Position numbers and translations under genes: made by a program. Positions 27,620 through 36,376 of a stretch of 64,000 nucleotides of DNA are shown one piece after another. Source of the stretch: CAZOOK01 sp964581385 (GTDB lineage: Bacteria; Pseudomonadota; Gammaproteobacteria; Nevskiales; Nevskiaceae). The stretch is taken from positions 62,001-126,000 of the forward strand of contig CAZOOK010000012.1 of the NCBI GenBank assembly GCA_964581385.1, written 5' to 3'. Position 1 is the first letter of the stretch. The number at the start of each line of letters is the position of its first letter. A model generated the notes under the pieces. That model saw only the letters and a program-made list of their open reading frames with translations, searched no databases and had not been told where the DNA came from.

Positions 27620-27636
27620 GGGATGGCCGCCCCGTA

Positions 27637-27659
27637 ATAATGGATACCGAGTCCATTAT
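27637..27659. promoter_or_regulatory. Palindrome, probable operator of the AbrB-Doc module
   Basis: ATAATGGA (27637-27644) and TCCATTAT (27652-27659) are exact inverted copies with a 7-nt spacer, in an A/T-rich patch between the antitoxin start and the divergent gene. Position and symmetry fit autoregulation by the antitoxin. Confidence 0.6.
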
Positions 27660-27664
27660 AACAA

Positions 27665-28306
27665 ATGTCAGAATATCCGAAATCTCACATGAGCAGTGAA
27701 AAACCTCACGCACCAGCCTGCGATCGGAATCGCGATCCAATTCTCGCAGTGCTGCGCGAGCATTTCGCCGATAGGCGTGCGGTACTCGAGATTGGTAGCG
27801 GTACCGGTCAGCATGCGGTGTATTTCGCGGCGGCACTGCCACATCTGATGTGGCAGACGTCGGATCGCGCCGAGAATCTGCCCGGCATCCGGCTGTGGCT
27901 CGACGAGGCGGCGTTGCCAAATACACCAGCGCCGCAGGTGCTGGACGTGAACCAGGTGGCATGGCCCGCATTGCGTTTCGACGCGGTGTTCAGCGCCAAT
28001 ACACTGCACATTATGAGTTGGCCGGAAGTGGAGCGATTGTTTGCGCGCTTGCCAGCATTGCTGGCGGACGACGTTAAGCTCGCCGTCTATGGCCCATTCA
28101 ATTACGGCGGCAAATTCACCAGCGATAGCAACGCCGCATTCGATGCATCGTTGAAGACGCGCGCGCCGCAGATGGGCATTCGTGATTTCGAAGCGATCGA
28201 TGCGTTGGCGCGTGGTATCGGCCTGCACTTGCTCGAAGATCGTGCGATGCCGGCCAACAACCGCTGTCTGGTTTGGCGGCGACACGCGACGCCAATATCG
28301 AAATGA
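27665..28306 (+). CDS. DUF938 family protein, SAM-methyltransferase-like
   Basis: 213 residues. N-terminal KPHAPACDRNRDPIL is the DUF938 hallmark; VLEIGSGTGQHAVYFA is a glycine-rich SAM-binding loop, and VLDVNQVAWP and FSANTLHIMSWPEVERLF follow as in class I methyltransferases. Substrate unknown. The start could also be the ATG at 27689; neither has a clear ribosome site. Its stop overlaps the next gene by 4 nt. Confidence 0.85.
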   Translation: MSEYPKSHMSSEKPHAPACDRNRDPILAVLREHFADRRAVLEIGSGTGQHAVYFAAALPHLMWQTSDRAENLPGIRLWLDEAALPNTPAPQVLDVNQVAWPALRFDAVFSANTLHIMSWPEVERLFARLPALLADDVKLAVYGPFNYGGKFTSDSNAAFDASLKTRAPQMGIRDFEAIDALARGIGLHLLEDRAMPANNRCLVWRRHATPISK

Positions 28307-28731
28307 AAGATCGAAAGAATCAGTCCGTGACCGATACGGCTGCGATTTGTCATTGTGGCAGTAGTCGTCCTTACGCTAGTTGTTGCAGCCCGTACCACGG
28401 CGGGACTCCTGCACCCGACGCCGAAGCGTTGATGCGTTCGCGTTATAGCGCGTATGTACTTGAACTGGAGCCGTATCTGCTGGCAACGTGGCACGCGAGC
28501 ACACGTCCCGAGAGCGTACGGTTTGAGTCTGAGACCCAATGGCTCGGACTCAAGGTCATGCGATACGACCCAGTGGATGAAGCGCATGCCGTAGTCGAAT
28601 TCGTCGCGCGCTGCCGCGCAGGCGGAGCCAGTGCGACACGGCTGCACGAGATCAGCCGCTTCATTCGCGAGGGAGGTCGTTGGTATTACGTCGACGGTGA
28701 CTTTCCAGCGTCCGGTAAAGCTCGCGATTGA
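28303..28731 (+). CDS. YchJ-like UPF0225 protein with SEC-C zinc motif
   Basis: 142 residues. Near the start lies the SEC-C-type knuckle CHCGSSRPYASCCSPYHGG, then the YchJ core ALMRSRYSAYVLELEPYLLATWH, TQWLGLKV and FIREGGRWYYVDGD. The Cys cluster should bind zinc. Function unknown; YchJ has been linked to quality-control-type roles only by its SEC-C motif. The ATG at 28303 overlaps the DUF938 stop (ATGA), so the two genes are coupled. Confidence 0.88.
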   Translation: MKDRKNQSVTDTAAICHCGSSRPYASCCSPYHGGTPAPDAEALMRSRYSAYVLELEPYLLATWHASTRPESVRFESETQWLGLKVMRYDPVDEAHAVVEFVARCRAGGASATRLHEISRFIREGGRWYYVDGDFPASGKARD

Positions 28732-28838
28732 AGCGTTTCCGTTCAATCGCTCCGAAAAAGCCGTTCGCGCCACAGCGCGGCGCGATTGGGGTCGCAGCTT
28801 TGTTATCCTATTGTGCTAGCACCCGTCAGGGTTCATCG

Positions 28839-28861
28839 CCCGCGATGCGCGCGGGTATTTT
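28839..28861 (+). terminator. Terminator or leader attenuator before astC
   Basis: CCCGCG / CGCGGG stem with a 5-nt loop followed by TATTTT, located between the YchJ-like stop and the astC ATG, 29 nt before the latter. Ends the upstream two-gene unit; if a promoter lies before it, it could attenuate astC. Confidence 0.6.
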
Positions 28862-28889
28862 GAGTCTTGAGTCCAGCAGGCCCACTCTG

Positions 28890-30110
28890 ATGCAGATCAC
28901 ACGCGCCACGTTCAACGAGGTCATGGTTCCGAACTATTCCCCGGCGGATGTCATTCCGGTCCGCGGCGAAGGTTCGCGCATCTGGGACCAGCAAGGGCGT
29001 GAATACATCGATTTTGCCTGCGGCATCGCCGTTACCGCGCTGGGGCACTGCCACCCGAAGCTGGTTGCCGCGCTGACCGAGCAGGCCGGCAAGTTGTGGC
29101 ATCTGTCCAACGTGATGACCAACGAACCGGCGCTGCGGTTGGCGAAGAAGCTCACCGAAGCGACGTTCGCCGAGCGCGTGTTCTTCTGCAATTCCGGCGC
29201 CGAGGCGAACGAGGCCGCGTTCAAGCTTGCGCGTCGCTACGGCAATACGACGGCGCCGGGCAAGAATCAGATCATTGCTTTCAGCGATGCGTTCCATGGG
29301 CGCACGCTGTTCACCGTCAGCGTCGGCGGTCAGGCCAAGTACACGCAGGGCTTCGAGCCGATTCCGGGCGGAATCACGCATGTGCCGTTCAACGACCTCG
29401 CGGCGCTCGCAGCGGTGATTTCAGATAAGACCTGCGCGGTGGTCGTCGAGCCGGTGCAGGGCGAGGGCGGCGTGATGCCGGCGGCGCCTGGTTTTCTCGC
29501 AGGTGTGCGCAAGCTCTGCGACAAGCACGCCGCGCTGCTGATCTATGACGAAGTACAGACCGGCATGGGTCGCAGTGGTCATCTCTACGCTTATGAACAC
29601 TACGGCGTCCCGCCTGACGTGCTGACCAGCGCGAAAGGGCTGGGCGGCGGATTCCCAATCGGAGCGATGCTGACCACGGCCAAGTGCGCCGAAGCCTTGC
29701 CGTTCGGCACGCACGGTTCGACCTATGGCGGCAATCCCCTGGCCTGTGCAGTTGGCGAGGCGGTGCTCGGCATCGTCAACGATCCGGGACTGTTGGCGGG
29801 AGTGGGCGCACGCTCACGGCTCATGCAGGACGGATTGAACGCGATCGGCAAGCGTTATGGCGTATTCGAGCCGGTGCGTGGTCTGGGTCTGCTGCTCGGC
29901 GCACCGATGAGCGCAGCGTGGAAAGGCCGCGCGAAGGAAGTCGTCAATGCTGGTCTGCGCCACGGTGTGTGGGCCCTCATTGCCGGGCCGGACGTGCTGC
30001 GGCTGGCACCGTCGCTGATCATTCCCGAAGCGGATCTCGCCGAAGGACTGAAGCGGCTCGAAGCGGCCGTGGTGGAACTGACGGCGGTGCCGAAGGCGGC
30101 GAACGCGTGA
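28890..30110 (+). CDS. astC: Succinylornithine/acetylornithine transaminase, AstC/ArgD family
   Basis: PLP enzyme of 406 residues, class III aminotransferase. Lys that forms the Schiff base is in LTSAKGLGGGFPIG, the cofactor Asp in LLIYDEVQTGMGRSG, the phosphate-binding NSGAEANEAAFKLAR upstream, and HGSTYGGNPLA follows. In the AST route it converts N-succinylornithine to the semialdehyde; the same fold also serves arginine synthesis. The neighbouring astA, astB and astD favour AstC, but no other argD is in view, so dual use is possible. An earlier in-frame ATG at 28845 lies inside the hairpin. Confidence 0.88.
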   Translation: MQITRATFNEVMVPNYSPADVIPVRGEGSRIWDQQGREYIDFACGIAVTALGHCHPKLVAALTEQAGKLWHLSNVMTNEPALRLAKKLTEATFAERVFFCNSGAEANEAAFKLARRYGNTTAPGKNQIIAFSDAFHGRTLFTVSVGGQAKYTQGFEPIPGGITHVPFNDLAALAAVISDKTCAVVVEPVQGEGGVMPAAPGFLAGVRKLCDKHAALLIYDEVQTGMGRSGHLYAYEHYGVPPDVLTSAKGLGGGFPIGAMLTTAKCAEALPFGTHGSTYGGNPLACAVGEAVLGIVNDPGLLAGVGARSRLMQDGLNAIGKRYGVFEPVRGLGLLLGAPMSAAWKGRAKEVVNAGLRHGVWALIAGPDVLRLAPSLIIPEADLAEGLKRLEAAVVELTAVPKAANA

Positions 30111-30116
30111 TCGATG

Positions 30117-30141
30117 ACCCGTCAGTGAACCAGTGACGGGT
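30117..30141. terminator. Hairpin between convergent astC and gspB
   Basis: ACCCGTCA / TGACGGGT, 8-bp perfect stem with a 9-nt loop, followed on the plus strand by TATTTAC. It occupies most of the 34-bp gap between the two stops. Confidence 0.55.
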
Positions 30142-30144
30142 TAT

Positions 30145-30954
30145 TTACTGAATCGCATACAACACGCGTTGGCCGTTCCAGTCGAACACGATGCCCTCGG
30201 GTACGATCGACTCGATTCTCGGACCTTGCGGCAGCGCGTCGCCTTCGTGATAGCTGTGGTTGTCAATGATTGCGAAGCGCCGTTTCGGATCCGCATCGTA
30301 GGCATGTACGCCAACCGTTAGTGCCGGGAACTGGGCGCGGAACGTATCCGGCATCTGGCGCAGTTGCGGTGGCAGTGTGGCGGCCGCCGGTGCTGCCGCC
30401 GCGATCGGCTCTTGTGGCGCTTGCGCCGGGATCATGGCGGGCGCCACTGGCACCGGATCGGCCGCTCGCGCTTCGTCGATATCGGCCGCGGAAGGTGTCG
30501 CTACTGCGGGTTCGGTCGGTGTTTCAGCGACCGGCGGCTGTGTCGGCGCGGAATCTGCTCGATGTACGCGATAGTCAGCTGGTGGTTCACTGGCGTCGCG
30601 CTGACTGACCGGCGCCACGTCGTCGAGGCTGTTGATCGCGGCATTGTCGGCGACGCCGGGTTTCGGCCCGGTTGCCGGGATGGCGGGGCGGACGCCGACA
30701 TTGGAAGGTGCCGTCGTGTTCGTCGCGGACGATATCTCGTGGTTGCGCTTGCTGCTCGTGACTACGCGTCCCAGCACAATGATCACCACGATCGCCAGCA
30801 GCAAGAGTGCGATCAGGATGCGGATCAGCCAGCGGCTGCGATCCGCTTCCGGGGTGGCAGCGGTCGGCATGCGCGCGACATCTGTCGCGGCCGGCGCCTT
30901 GCCCAGCGAGCGCTCGCGTTCGGCGCGCTTCAGCGCTTCAAGGATGTAGCTCAT
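30145..30954 (-). CDS. gspB: GspB/ExeB-type general secretion pathway protein
   Basis: 269 residues. Short cytoplasmic N-terminus MSYILEALKRAERERSLG, one transmembrane helix at about residues 43-62, a long Pro/Ala-rich periplasmic linker, and the C-terminal GspB domain (FPALTVGVHAYDADPKRRFAIIDNH, EGDALPQGPRIESIVPEGIVFDWNGQ). With GspA/ExeA it helps place the type II secretin through the peptidoglycan. It overlaps exeA by 4 nt. No other gsp gene is in the window, so the main T2SS cluster must lie elsewhere. Confidence 0.92.
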   Translation of the reverse strand: MSYILEALKRAERERSLGKAPAATDVARMPTAATPEADRSRWLIRILIALLLLAIVVIIVLGRVVTSSKRNHEISSATNTTAPSNVGVRPAIPATGPKPGVADNAAINSLDDVAPVSQRDASEPPADYRVHRADSAPTQPPVAETPTEPAVATPSAADIDEARAADPVPVAPAMIPAQAPQEPIAAAAPAAATLPPQLRQMPDTFRAQFPALTVGVHAYDADPKRRFAIIDNHSYHEGDALPQGPRIESIVPEGIVFDWNGQRVLYAIQ

Positions 30955-32702
30955 GGTGCGCGCTCCGTCTTCAGCAGCGGTGTTCCCGGTGCGTGCACGA
31001 GGTCTGCAAGCGCGATCAGCGTATGCACTCCGGCGGTACCGTCCGGGCTCAGGCCGTGGCTGCTCTGAAAGTGCCGGACTTGGCTCATCAGGTGCGAGTC
31101 ATAGCGATCCGGCGCGCCGGCCGGCATTTGCGTTCCCTCGGCCTGCGCGAGCTGGCGACGCAGCCGCATGACGTCCGGTCCACGGCTTTGCGAGTCAATG
31201 CGCACGGTGTCGAAATCGTTATGCCACAACACCAGGAATTCGCCGGTCCACAGGGTGTCCAGTTCACCCAGCTGGTAGCGGTGCGGCCCGTTGGCGCCGT
31301 CCAGTTCTGCATAGTCCGAGCCGAGCGAACGCAGCAGCGCGTACAGCGGCTGGCTGCCGCCGAGGTTCAGCGTCAGGATCGCCGGCCGGTTGATCTGCGC
31401 CAGATCGCTCCAGGCGCCGACACTGCGGTAACAGGCAAGATGCGATTGCGCCAGCGTGTCGCACACATTGGCGCCGGCTGGAATTTCGATGCCGATATCC
31501 CATAGGCGGACAAGCCGGCTCATCACGCCGGCCAGTGGTTCGGCCGCTTGCCGCACGTTGTCCAGCGTCGTGTGACCGCCATTTTGTGGAACGCTATCGG
31601 CGGCGGCGGCCGGCGCCGTGGTTGCGGGTGCCGGAGATTCGGCTGTTACGGTCTTGGCGCCCGGCGATGGCTCCGCAGCCACCGCGGGCGCTATGGCAAC
31701 GGTTGCGTCCGCAGCGGGCGGCGCTGCATCGGCAACGGTGTGCGCGCGGCCGCCGTCTCCATGCAGCAGAGCCCGCGCCAGCAGCACGACGAGCACTGCC
31801 AGCGCGAGACAGGCAACTGCGCTTTCGATCCATACCAATGGTATCGCCCCGGCAATCGGGATGATCCGTTTCAGGGGGCCTTGCGGCGGACCGGCATCGA
31901 CACTGATCGCCTCGCGCGCCGCACGCTCGACGATCTGCGGCGTCACTTGCCGCAATCCCTGGCTATACGCTCCGAGCAGTGCACGATCGCAGATGATGTT
32001 GATCTGGCGCGGCACTCCGCGTGCGAGGTTGTGGACGCGCGTGATCGCCGCGGTCGTGAACAGGTCCGGCGAACCGCCCGCCACACGCAGCCGATGCATG
32101 ATGTATTCGCGCGTTTCGGCGGGCGCAAACGGCAGCAGGTGGTAGCGGGCGGTGATGCGGCTTGCAAGCTGGCGCAAGTCGGGCCGCGCCAGCAGTTCGA
32201 TCAGTTCCGGCTGACCGACGAGCAGGATGCGCAAAAGCTTGTCCTTGTCGGTTTCGAGATTGGTCAGCAGTCGCACCTGTTCGAGCACGCCTGGATCGAG
32301 GTTCTGAGCTTCGTCGATGATCAGCACAGTGCGCCGGCCTTCGGCGTGGGTTTTCAACAGATGAGCATTGAGCGCATCGATCAGTGCCTTGAGCGTTGCC
32401 TGCGGCGGATAGGGCGCGCGCAGCTCGTCGCAGATACTGGCGACGAATTCCTGCTCGCTCTGGCGCGGGTTATGAATCATCGCCACGTCGATCGCGTCGA
32501 GCTTCTGCGCGAGCAACGTGCGCACGATGGTGGTCTTGCCGGTGCCGACTTCTCCGGTGAGCTGCACAAAGCCGCCGTATTGCCCGGTGCCGTAGAGCAG
32601 ATGTCCGAGCGCCTCCTGATGTCGCGCGCTCAGAAACAGATAAGCGGGGTCCGGCGCGATCGAAAACGGCGGTTCGGCGAGATTGAAATACGCGGTGTAC
32701 AC
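30951..32702 (-). CDS. gspA: ExeA/GspA-type AAA ATPase with peptidoglycan-binding domain
   Basis: 583 residues. AAA domain (1-270) with Walker A TGEVGTGKTT, Walker B VLIIDEAQNLDP and arginine-rich sensor blocks; a transmembrane helix near residue 290-310; an Ala/Pro/Thr-rich periplasmic linker; a C39-peptidase-like/unclassified middle; and a C-terminal peptidoglycan-binding_1 type repeat (SHLMSQVRHFQSSHGLSPDGTAGVHTLIAL). Forms with GspB an inner-membrane complex for secretin assembly. The start is GTG at 32702, 52 nt after astB on the same strand. Confidence 0.93.
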   Translation of the reverse strand: MYTAYFNLAEPPFSIAPDPAYLFLSARHQEALGHLLYGTGQYGGFVQLTGEVGTGKTTIVRTLLAQKLDAIDVAMIHNPRQSEQEFVASICDELRAPYPPQATLKALIDALNAHLLKTHAEGRRTVLIIDEAQNLDPGVLEQVRLLTNLETDKDKLLRILLVGQPELIELLARPDLRQLASRITARYHLLPFAPAETREYIMHRLRVAGGSPDLFTTAAITRVHNLARGVPRQINIICDRALLGAYSQGLRQVTPQIVERAAREAISVDAGPPQGPLKRIIPIAGAIPLVWIESAVACLALAVLVVLLARALLHGDGGRAHTVADAAPPAADATVAIAPAVAAEPSPGAKTVTAESPAPATTAPAAAADSVPQNGGHTTLDNVRQAAEPLAGVMSRLVRLWDIGIEIPAGANVCDTLAQSHLACYRSVGAWSDLAQINRPAILTLNLGGSQPLYALLRSLGSDYAELDGANGPHRYQLGELDTLWTGEFLVLWHNDFDTVRIDSQSRGPDVMRLRRQLAQAEGTQMPAGAPDRYDSHLMSQVRHFQSSHGLSPDGTAGVHTLIALADLVHAPGTPLLKTERAP

Positions 32703-32754
32703 GTCAAGCAGTCTGGAGTACTTAGGGCCTTTGACCCGGAAGTATAGGGCTTGT

Positions 32755-34122
32755 TCAGCGCTGGAATTCGTACAGGCTGCCCAGTCCCAGGATCTGGGTC
32801 AGCTCGTCGAGCGCTGCGCGCGATTCGTCAAGCAGTTGCGGGTCGGCGAGATCAGCGAGTACGAGGTGGTCGCGATAGTGCTTGCGCGCCCACGCTACGA
32901 GCCGCGCGTACAACGTATCCTCGAGCCAGATTTTGGGGTTGACGGCCTTGTATTCCGCATCGGTCAGTACCACGCGCAGCCGCAGGCAGGCCGGGCCGCC
33001 GCCGTTGCGCATGCTCTGGCGCAGGTCGAACACGCGCACGTCCGTGATCGGATTGCCCGGATCAGAGAGGATGCGCTGGATTGCGGTCCACACACGCGGA
33101 TTTTCTTCGCACTCGTGCGCGCAGACGAGCGTCATCGTCGCGCTCTGGCCGTTGCCGCGTGGCGGGCATACGAGCTGGCTGTTAAACAGATACGAACCGA
33201 TGGCGTCGACGATGGTGACTTCGCGTTCCGGTACTTCGACGAAAACCGGGGCGATGCCCGACGGCGCAAAGCCAGTGTGTATCCAGCTTCTTACATCATC
33301 CGTGTCGGCGAATGCACGCTCGTGATACAGCAGCAGCTCGCGGTTGCCGACGGCGATGACATCGTTGTGGAATACGCCTTTGTCGATCAGTTCCGGCGTT
33401 TGCTGCGCGTAGCGACAGCGCGCCGCATCGAGTCCGTGCAGGCGCGCGACCGCTTCGCTGGCGGCGCGCGTTTGTCGCGCCGGGAAGTTCTTCGGTTGCG
33501 GATCGGCGTCGGCGCCTTTGCCATACACGAACAGTTCCAGTCCGGGCGCACCATAGTCTGCGCATAACCGTGTGTGGTTGGCCGCGCCCTCGTCGCCCAT
33601 CGCCAGTGTCGCCGGCAGCGGCTCGTGGTGTGCGAAATGCTTTTTGCCGGGAAAGATCGCGCGCAGCACCCGCGCAGTCGTTTCCGGTTCGATCGCACGG
33701 TGCAGGTTTGTTGCCAGGTTCGCTGGCGTGAAATGAATCTTGCGGTCGATGGTATCGGCGCTGGGCGACACCGTCGCCGCATTCGCGGTCCACATCGACG
33801 AGGCTGATGCCATCGCCGCCAGCAGTCCCGGTGCGTCACGATGCGCTTTGCGTAACACGTCCGCGTCCTTGCCGCCGAAGCCAAGACGCTTTAGCGTCGC
33901 GATGTGCGGCCGCTCGTGCGGCGGCAGCACGCCCTGCGCCAGTCCGAGATCGGCCAGCGCTTTCATTTTCGCAAGTCCTTGCAGCACGGCCTTGCGCGGA
34001 TTCGACGGCTGTTCGGCGTTCTTCGTCGAAGCGAGATTGCCCAGAGCCAGCCCCGCATAGTTGTGCGTCGGACCGACGAGACCGTCGAAGTTGGCTTCGA
34101 TGGCCGGCTGATGGGGCGTCAT
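32755..34122 (-). CDS. astB: N-succinylarginine dihydrolase
   Basis: Second AST enzyme: succinylarginine to succinylornithine, CO2 and two NH3. 455 residues. Opens with EANFDGLVGPTHNYAGLALGN, the standard AstB start; SSMWTANAATVSPSADT, HFTPANLATNLHRAIE and NGGGPACLRLRV (active-site Cys region) follow. The ATG shares a base with the astD stop (TGATG), so it is last in the ast run. Confidence 0.96.
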   Translation of the reverse strand: MTPHQPAIEANFDGLVGPTHNYAGLALGNLASTKNAEQPSNPRKAVLQGLAKMKALADLGLAQGVLPPHERPHIATLKRLGFGGKDADVLRKAHRDAPGLLAAMASASSMWTANAATVSPSADTIDRKIHFTPANLATNLHRAIEPETTARVLRAIFPGKKHFAHHEPLPATLAMGDEGAANHTRLCADYGAPGLELFVYGKGADADPQPKNFPARQTRAASEAVARLHGLDAARCRYAQQTPELIDKGVFHNDVIAVGNRELLLYHERAFADTDDVRSWIHTGFAPSGIAPVFVEVPEREVTIVDAIGSYLFNSQLVCPPRGNGQSATMTLVCAHECEENPRVWTAIQRILSDPGNPITDVRVFDLRQSMRNGGGPACLRLRVVLTDAEYKAVNPKIWLEDTLYARLVAWARKHYRDHLVLADLADPQLLDESRAALDELTQILGLGSLYEFQR

Positions 34123-35594
34123 CAGAGCGTCACTCCCGGAGGTAGTTGCGCCGGCAATTCGCAGTGCGGGGCCTCGACCGACGCCACCGGATACGCGCAG
34201 TAGTCTGCTGCGTAGAACGCAGATGGCCGGTGATTTCCGGAAGCACCGATGCCGCCGAATGGCGCGGCGCTGGATGCGCCGGTGGTCTGGCGATTCCAGT
34301 TAACGACGCCGGCGAGAATGCGGCGACGGAAGTGGTCGTAATCTTCGCGTGAATCGGAGAGCAGCGCGGCAGAAAGACCGTAGCGCGTGCGATTTGCCAG
34401 AGTGATGGCTTCGTCGAGCGTGTCGTAGCGGATCAGTTGTAGCAGCGGGCCAAAGTATTCCTCGTCCGGCAGATTGCCGATGGCGGTGACATCAAGAATC
34501 GCCGGCGAGGCAAAAGCGGCACCGAGGTCGAGGCGCTTCATCTCGACGATGGCTTGTGCGCCGAGGCCAATGAGTTGCGCTTGCGCAGCAAGTAGCGCAT
34601 CGACAGCACGCGATGAAATCAGCGGGCCCATGAATGGTTGTGGATCGGCATCATGACGGTCGATGCGCAATGCACGCGTGGCATCCGCGAGGCGCGCAAC
34701 GAACGTGTCGCCGTCGCTGCCGCGTGGCACGAACAATCGCCGCGCGCAGCTGCAGCGCTGTCCCGACGACAGGAATGCGGACTGGATCACGTCATGCAGC
34801 GCGGCACGCGTATCGGCGACCGCGCCGACAATCAGTGGATTGTTGCCGCCCATTTCCAGTGCGAGGATTTTGTGCGGGGTCGCCGCGAACTGGCGCGCGA
34901 GCAGCTGTCCTGTGCGCGCGCTGCCGGTGAAATAGAGGCCATCGAGTTGTGTGTGTGCAGCCAGCAGTGCGCCGGTTTCGCGCTCCCCTTGCGCGAGATT
35001 GACGACTCCTGCCGGCAGTCCCGCTTCGAGCCACAGCTTTACGGTTTCCTCGGCAACCCATGGCGTCAGCTCGCTGGGTTTGAATACCACCGTGTTGCCA
35101 GCAAGTAGCGCGGGCACGATGTGGCCGTTCGGCAGGTGGCCGGGAAAGTTGTACGGTCCGAACACGGCGACGACGCCGTGCGGGTGATGACGTATCGCAT
35201 GCACGACGTTGCCGCTCGCGCTTTCGCTGGCGCCGGTGCGCGCGTGCCAAGCGCGCACGGAGATATCAATTTTGCCGATCATCGACGCGACTTCCATACG
35301 CGTTTCCCACAGCGGCTTGCCGGTTTCCAGCGCGATCAGACTCGCGAGTCGTTCCTTATTTTTGTCCAGTAACACTGCGAAGTCGCGCGCGATCCTTTCG
35401 CGTTCCGCAAACGGACGATCGCTCCAGTCGGGGAACGCTGCACGCGCGGCGTCGGTGGCGGCATCGATGTCCGCACGAGTGGCGGCGCAGCCGCGCCATA
35501 TCGCGTTGCCGCTCGATGGGCTGAAACTCGTCAGCTCTGCACCGCCGCCGTCCTGCCAATGGCCATCGATCAGCAATCGGCCTTGATGTGTCAT
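34122..35594 (-). CDS. astD: N-succinylglutamate 5-semialdehyde dehydrogenase
   Basis: NAD-dependent aldehyde dehydrogenase, 490 residues. FGPYNFPGHLPNGHIVPALLAGNTVVFKPSE, LALEMGGNNPLIV (catalytic Glu) and SSGQRCSCARRLF (catalytic Cys) are visible. Makes succinylglutamate in the AST pathway. The ATG at 35594 overlaps the stop of the DUF218 gene by 4 nt; an upstream open frame lies inside that gene and was rejected. Confidence 0.96.
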   Translation of the reverse strand: MTHQGRLLIDGHWQDGGGAELTSFSPSSGNAIWRGCAATRADIDAATDAARAAFPDWSDRPFAERERIARDFAVLLDKNKERLASLIALETGKPLWETRMEVASMIGKIDISVRAWHARTGASESASGNVVHAIRHHPHGVVAVFGPYNFPGHLPNGHIVPALLAGNTVVFKPSELTPWVAEETVKLWLEAGLPAGVVNLAQGERETGALLAAHTQLDGLYFTGSARTGQLLARQFAATPHKILALEMGGNNPLIVGAVADTRAALHDVIQSAFLSSGQRCSCARRLFVPRGSDGDTFVARLADATRALRIDRHDADPQPFMGPLISSRAVDALLAAQAQLIGLGAQAIVEMKRLDLGAAFASPAILDVTAIGNLPDEEYFGPLLQLIRYDTLDEAITLANRTRYGLSAALLSDSREDYDHFRRRILAGVVNWNRQTTGASSAAPFGGIGASGNHRPSAFYAADYCAYPVASVEAPHCELPAQLPPGVTL

Positions 35595-36376
35595 GGTGCG
35601 GGGAACACAGCACTGGTGCGGTCCATAAGGTGGTAGCTGATCAGACCGACCCACTCTTTCAGGCCCACTGAAACACTGTGCAATTGGATGTCGATGTCGA
35701 GTCCGAACCAATCATGTGCCTTGGCGCCAATGTGATCGACCGGATACGGCACTACATTCCAACCAACGCGGCGAAAGCAACCGACCGCACGCGGCATGTG
35801 CCAGGCCGAAGTGACCAATAGCCAGTTTTCTCCAGGCTGCGGATTCAGCAGGCGTTGCGAGAACAGTGCGTTCTCCCAGGTGTTGCGCGATTCGCGCTCG
35901 AATACGATGCGGTCCGGTTCCAGGCCCAGCGATGCGAACAGCGTGCGGACAACGTCGGCTTCCCTGACTTCCTGGTGTCCCAGTAATCCGGAGCCACCGG
36001 TATAGACCAGTTTCGCCTGCGGATAGCGTCGCGACAGGGCAAGGAAGGCGGTCAGCCGCTCCGCGGGATCCATCAACTCCAGCTGGCCGGTGATCTTCGA
36101 ACTGACGACATCGATCGCGCCGCCGAGGACAATGATGCCGTCGATGCGGGCCGGCAGCGTTGCCGGCATCGGGAAGCGCCGCTCCAGCGGAGCATCGACC
36201 CAGTACGCTGCTGGTGCGACGGCCAGCGTTGCCAGGGCAAGCAGGGCAATGCCGCTCAGGGTCCGGCTCACACGCGGATATCGCCGGTGCAGTACGAATG
36301 CCAGGGTCACCGCAATCAGCAGCAGCGTGCCGGGTGTCAGCAGCGCCCAGGCGATTTTCGAGAGAGCGAAGCTCAT
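35591..36376 (-). CDS. YdcF/ElyC-like DUF218 membrane protein inside the ast operon
   Basis: 261 residues with two N-terminal transmembrane helices (about 8-28 and 38-58) and a DUF218 domain: DGIIVLGGAID, LVYTGGSGLLGHQEVREADV, RIVFERESRNTWENALFS and LVTSAWHMPRAVGCFRR. ElyC, a family member, affects envelope integrity in E. coli; others are uncharacterised. Overlaps astA by 4 nt upstream and astD by 4 nt downstream, so it is translated as part of the operon although no role in arginine breakdown is known. Confidence 0.9.
   Translation of the reverse strand: MSFALSKIAWALLTPGTLLLIAVTLAFVLHRRYPRVSRTLSGIALLALATLAVAPAAYWVDAPLERRFPMPATLPARIDGIIVLGGAIDVVSSKITGQLELMDPAERLTAFLALSRRYPQAKLVYTGGSGLLGHQEVREADVVRTLFASLGLEPDRIVFERESRNTWENALFSQRLLNPQPGENWLLVTSAWHMPRAVGCFRRVGWNVVPYPVDHIGAKAHDWFGLDIDIQLHSVSVGLKEWVGLISYHLMDRTSAVFPAP

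Noticed and set aside
31548..32747. A 399-codon plus-strand frame opposite gspA
   Set aside because: Antisense to the ATPase with intact Walker motifs; no ribosome site and no recognisable domain.
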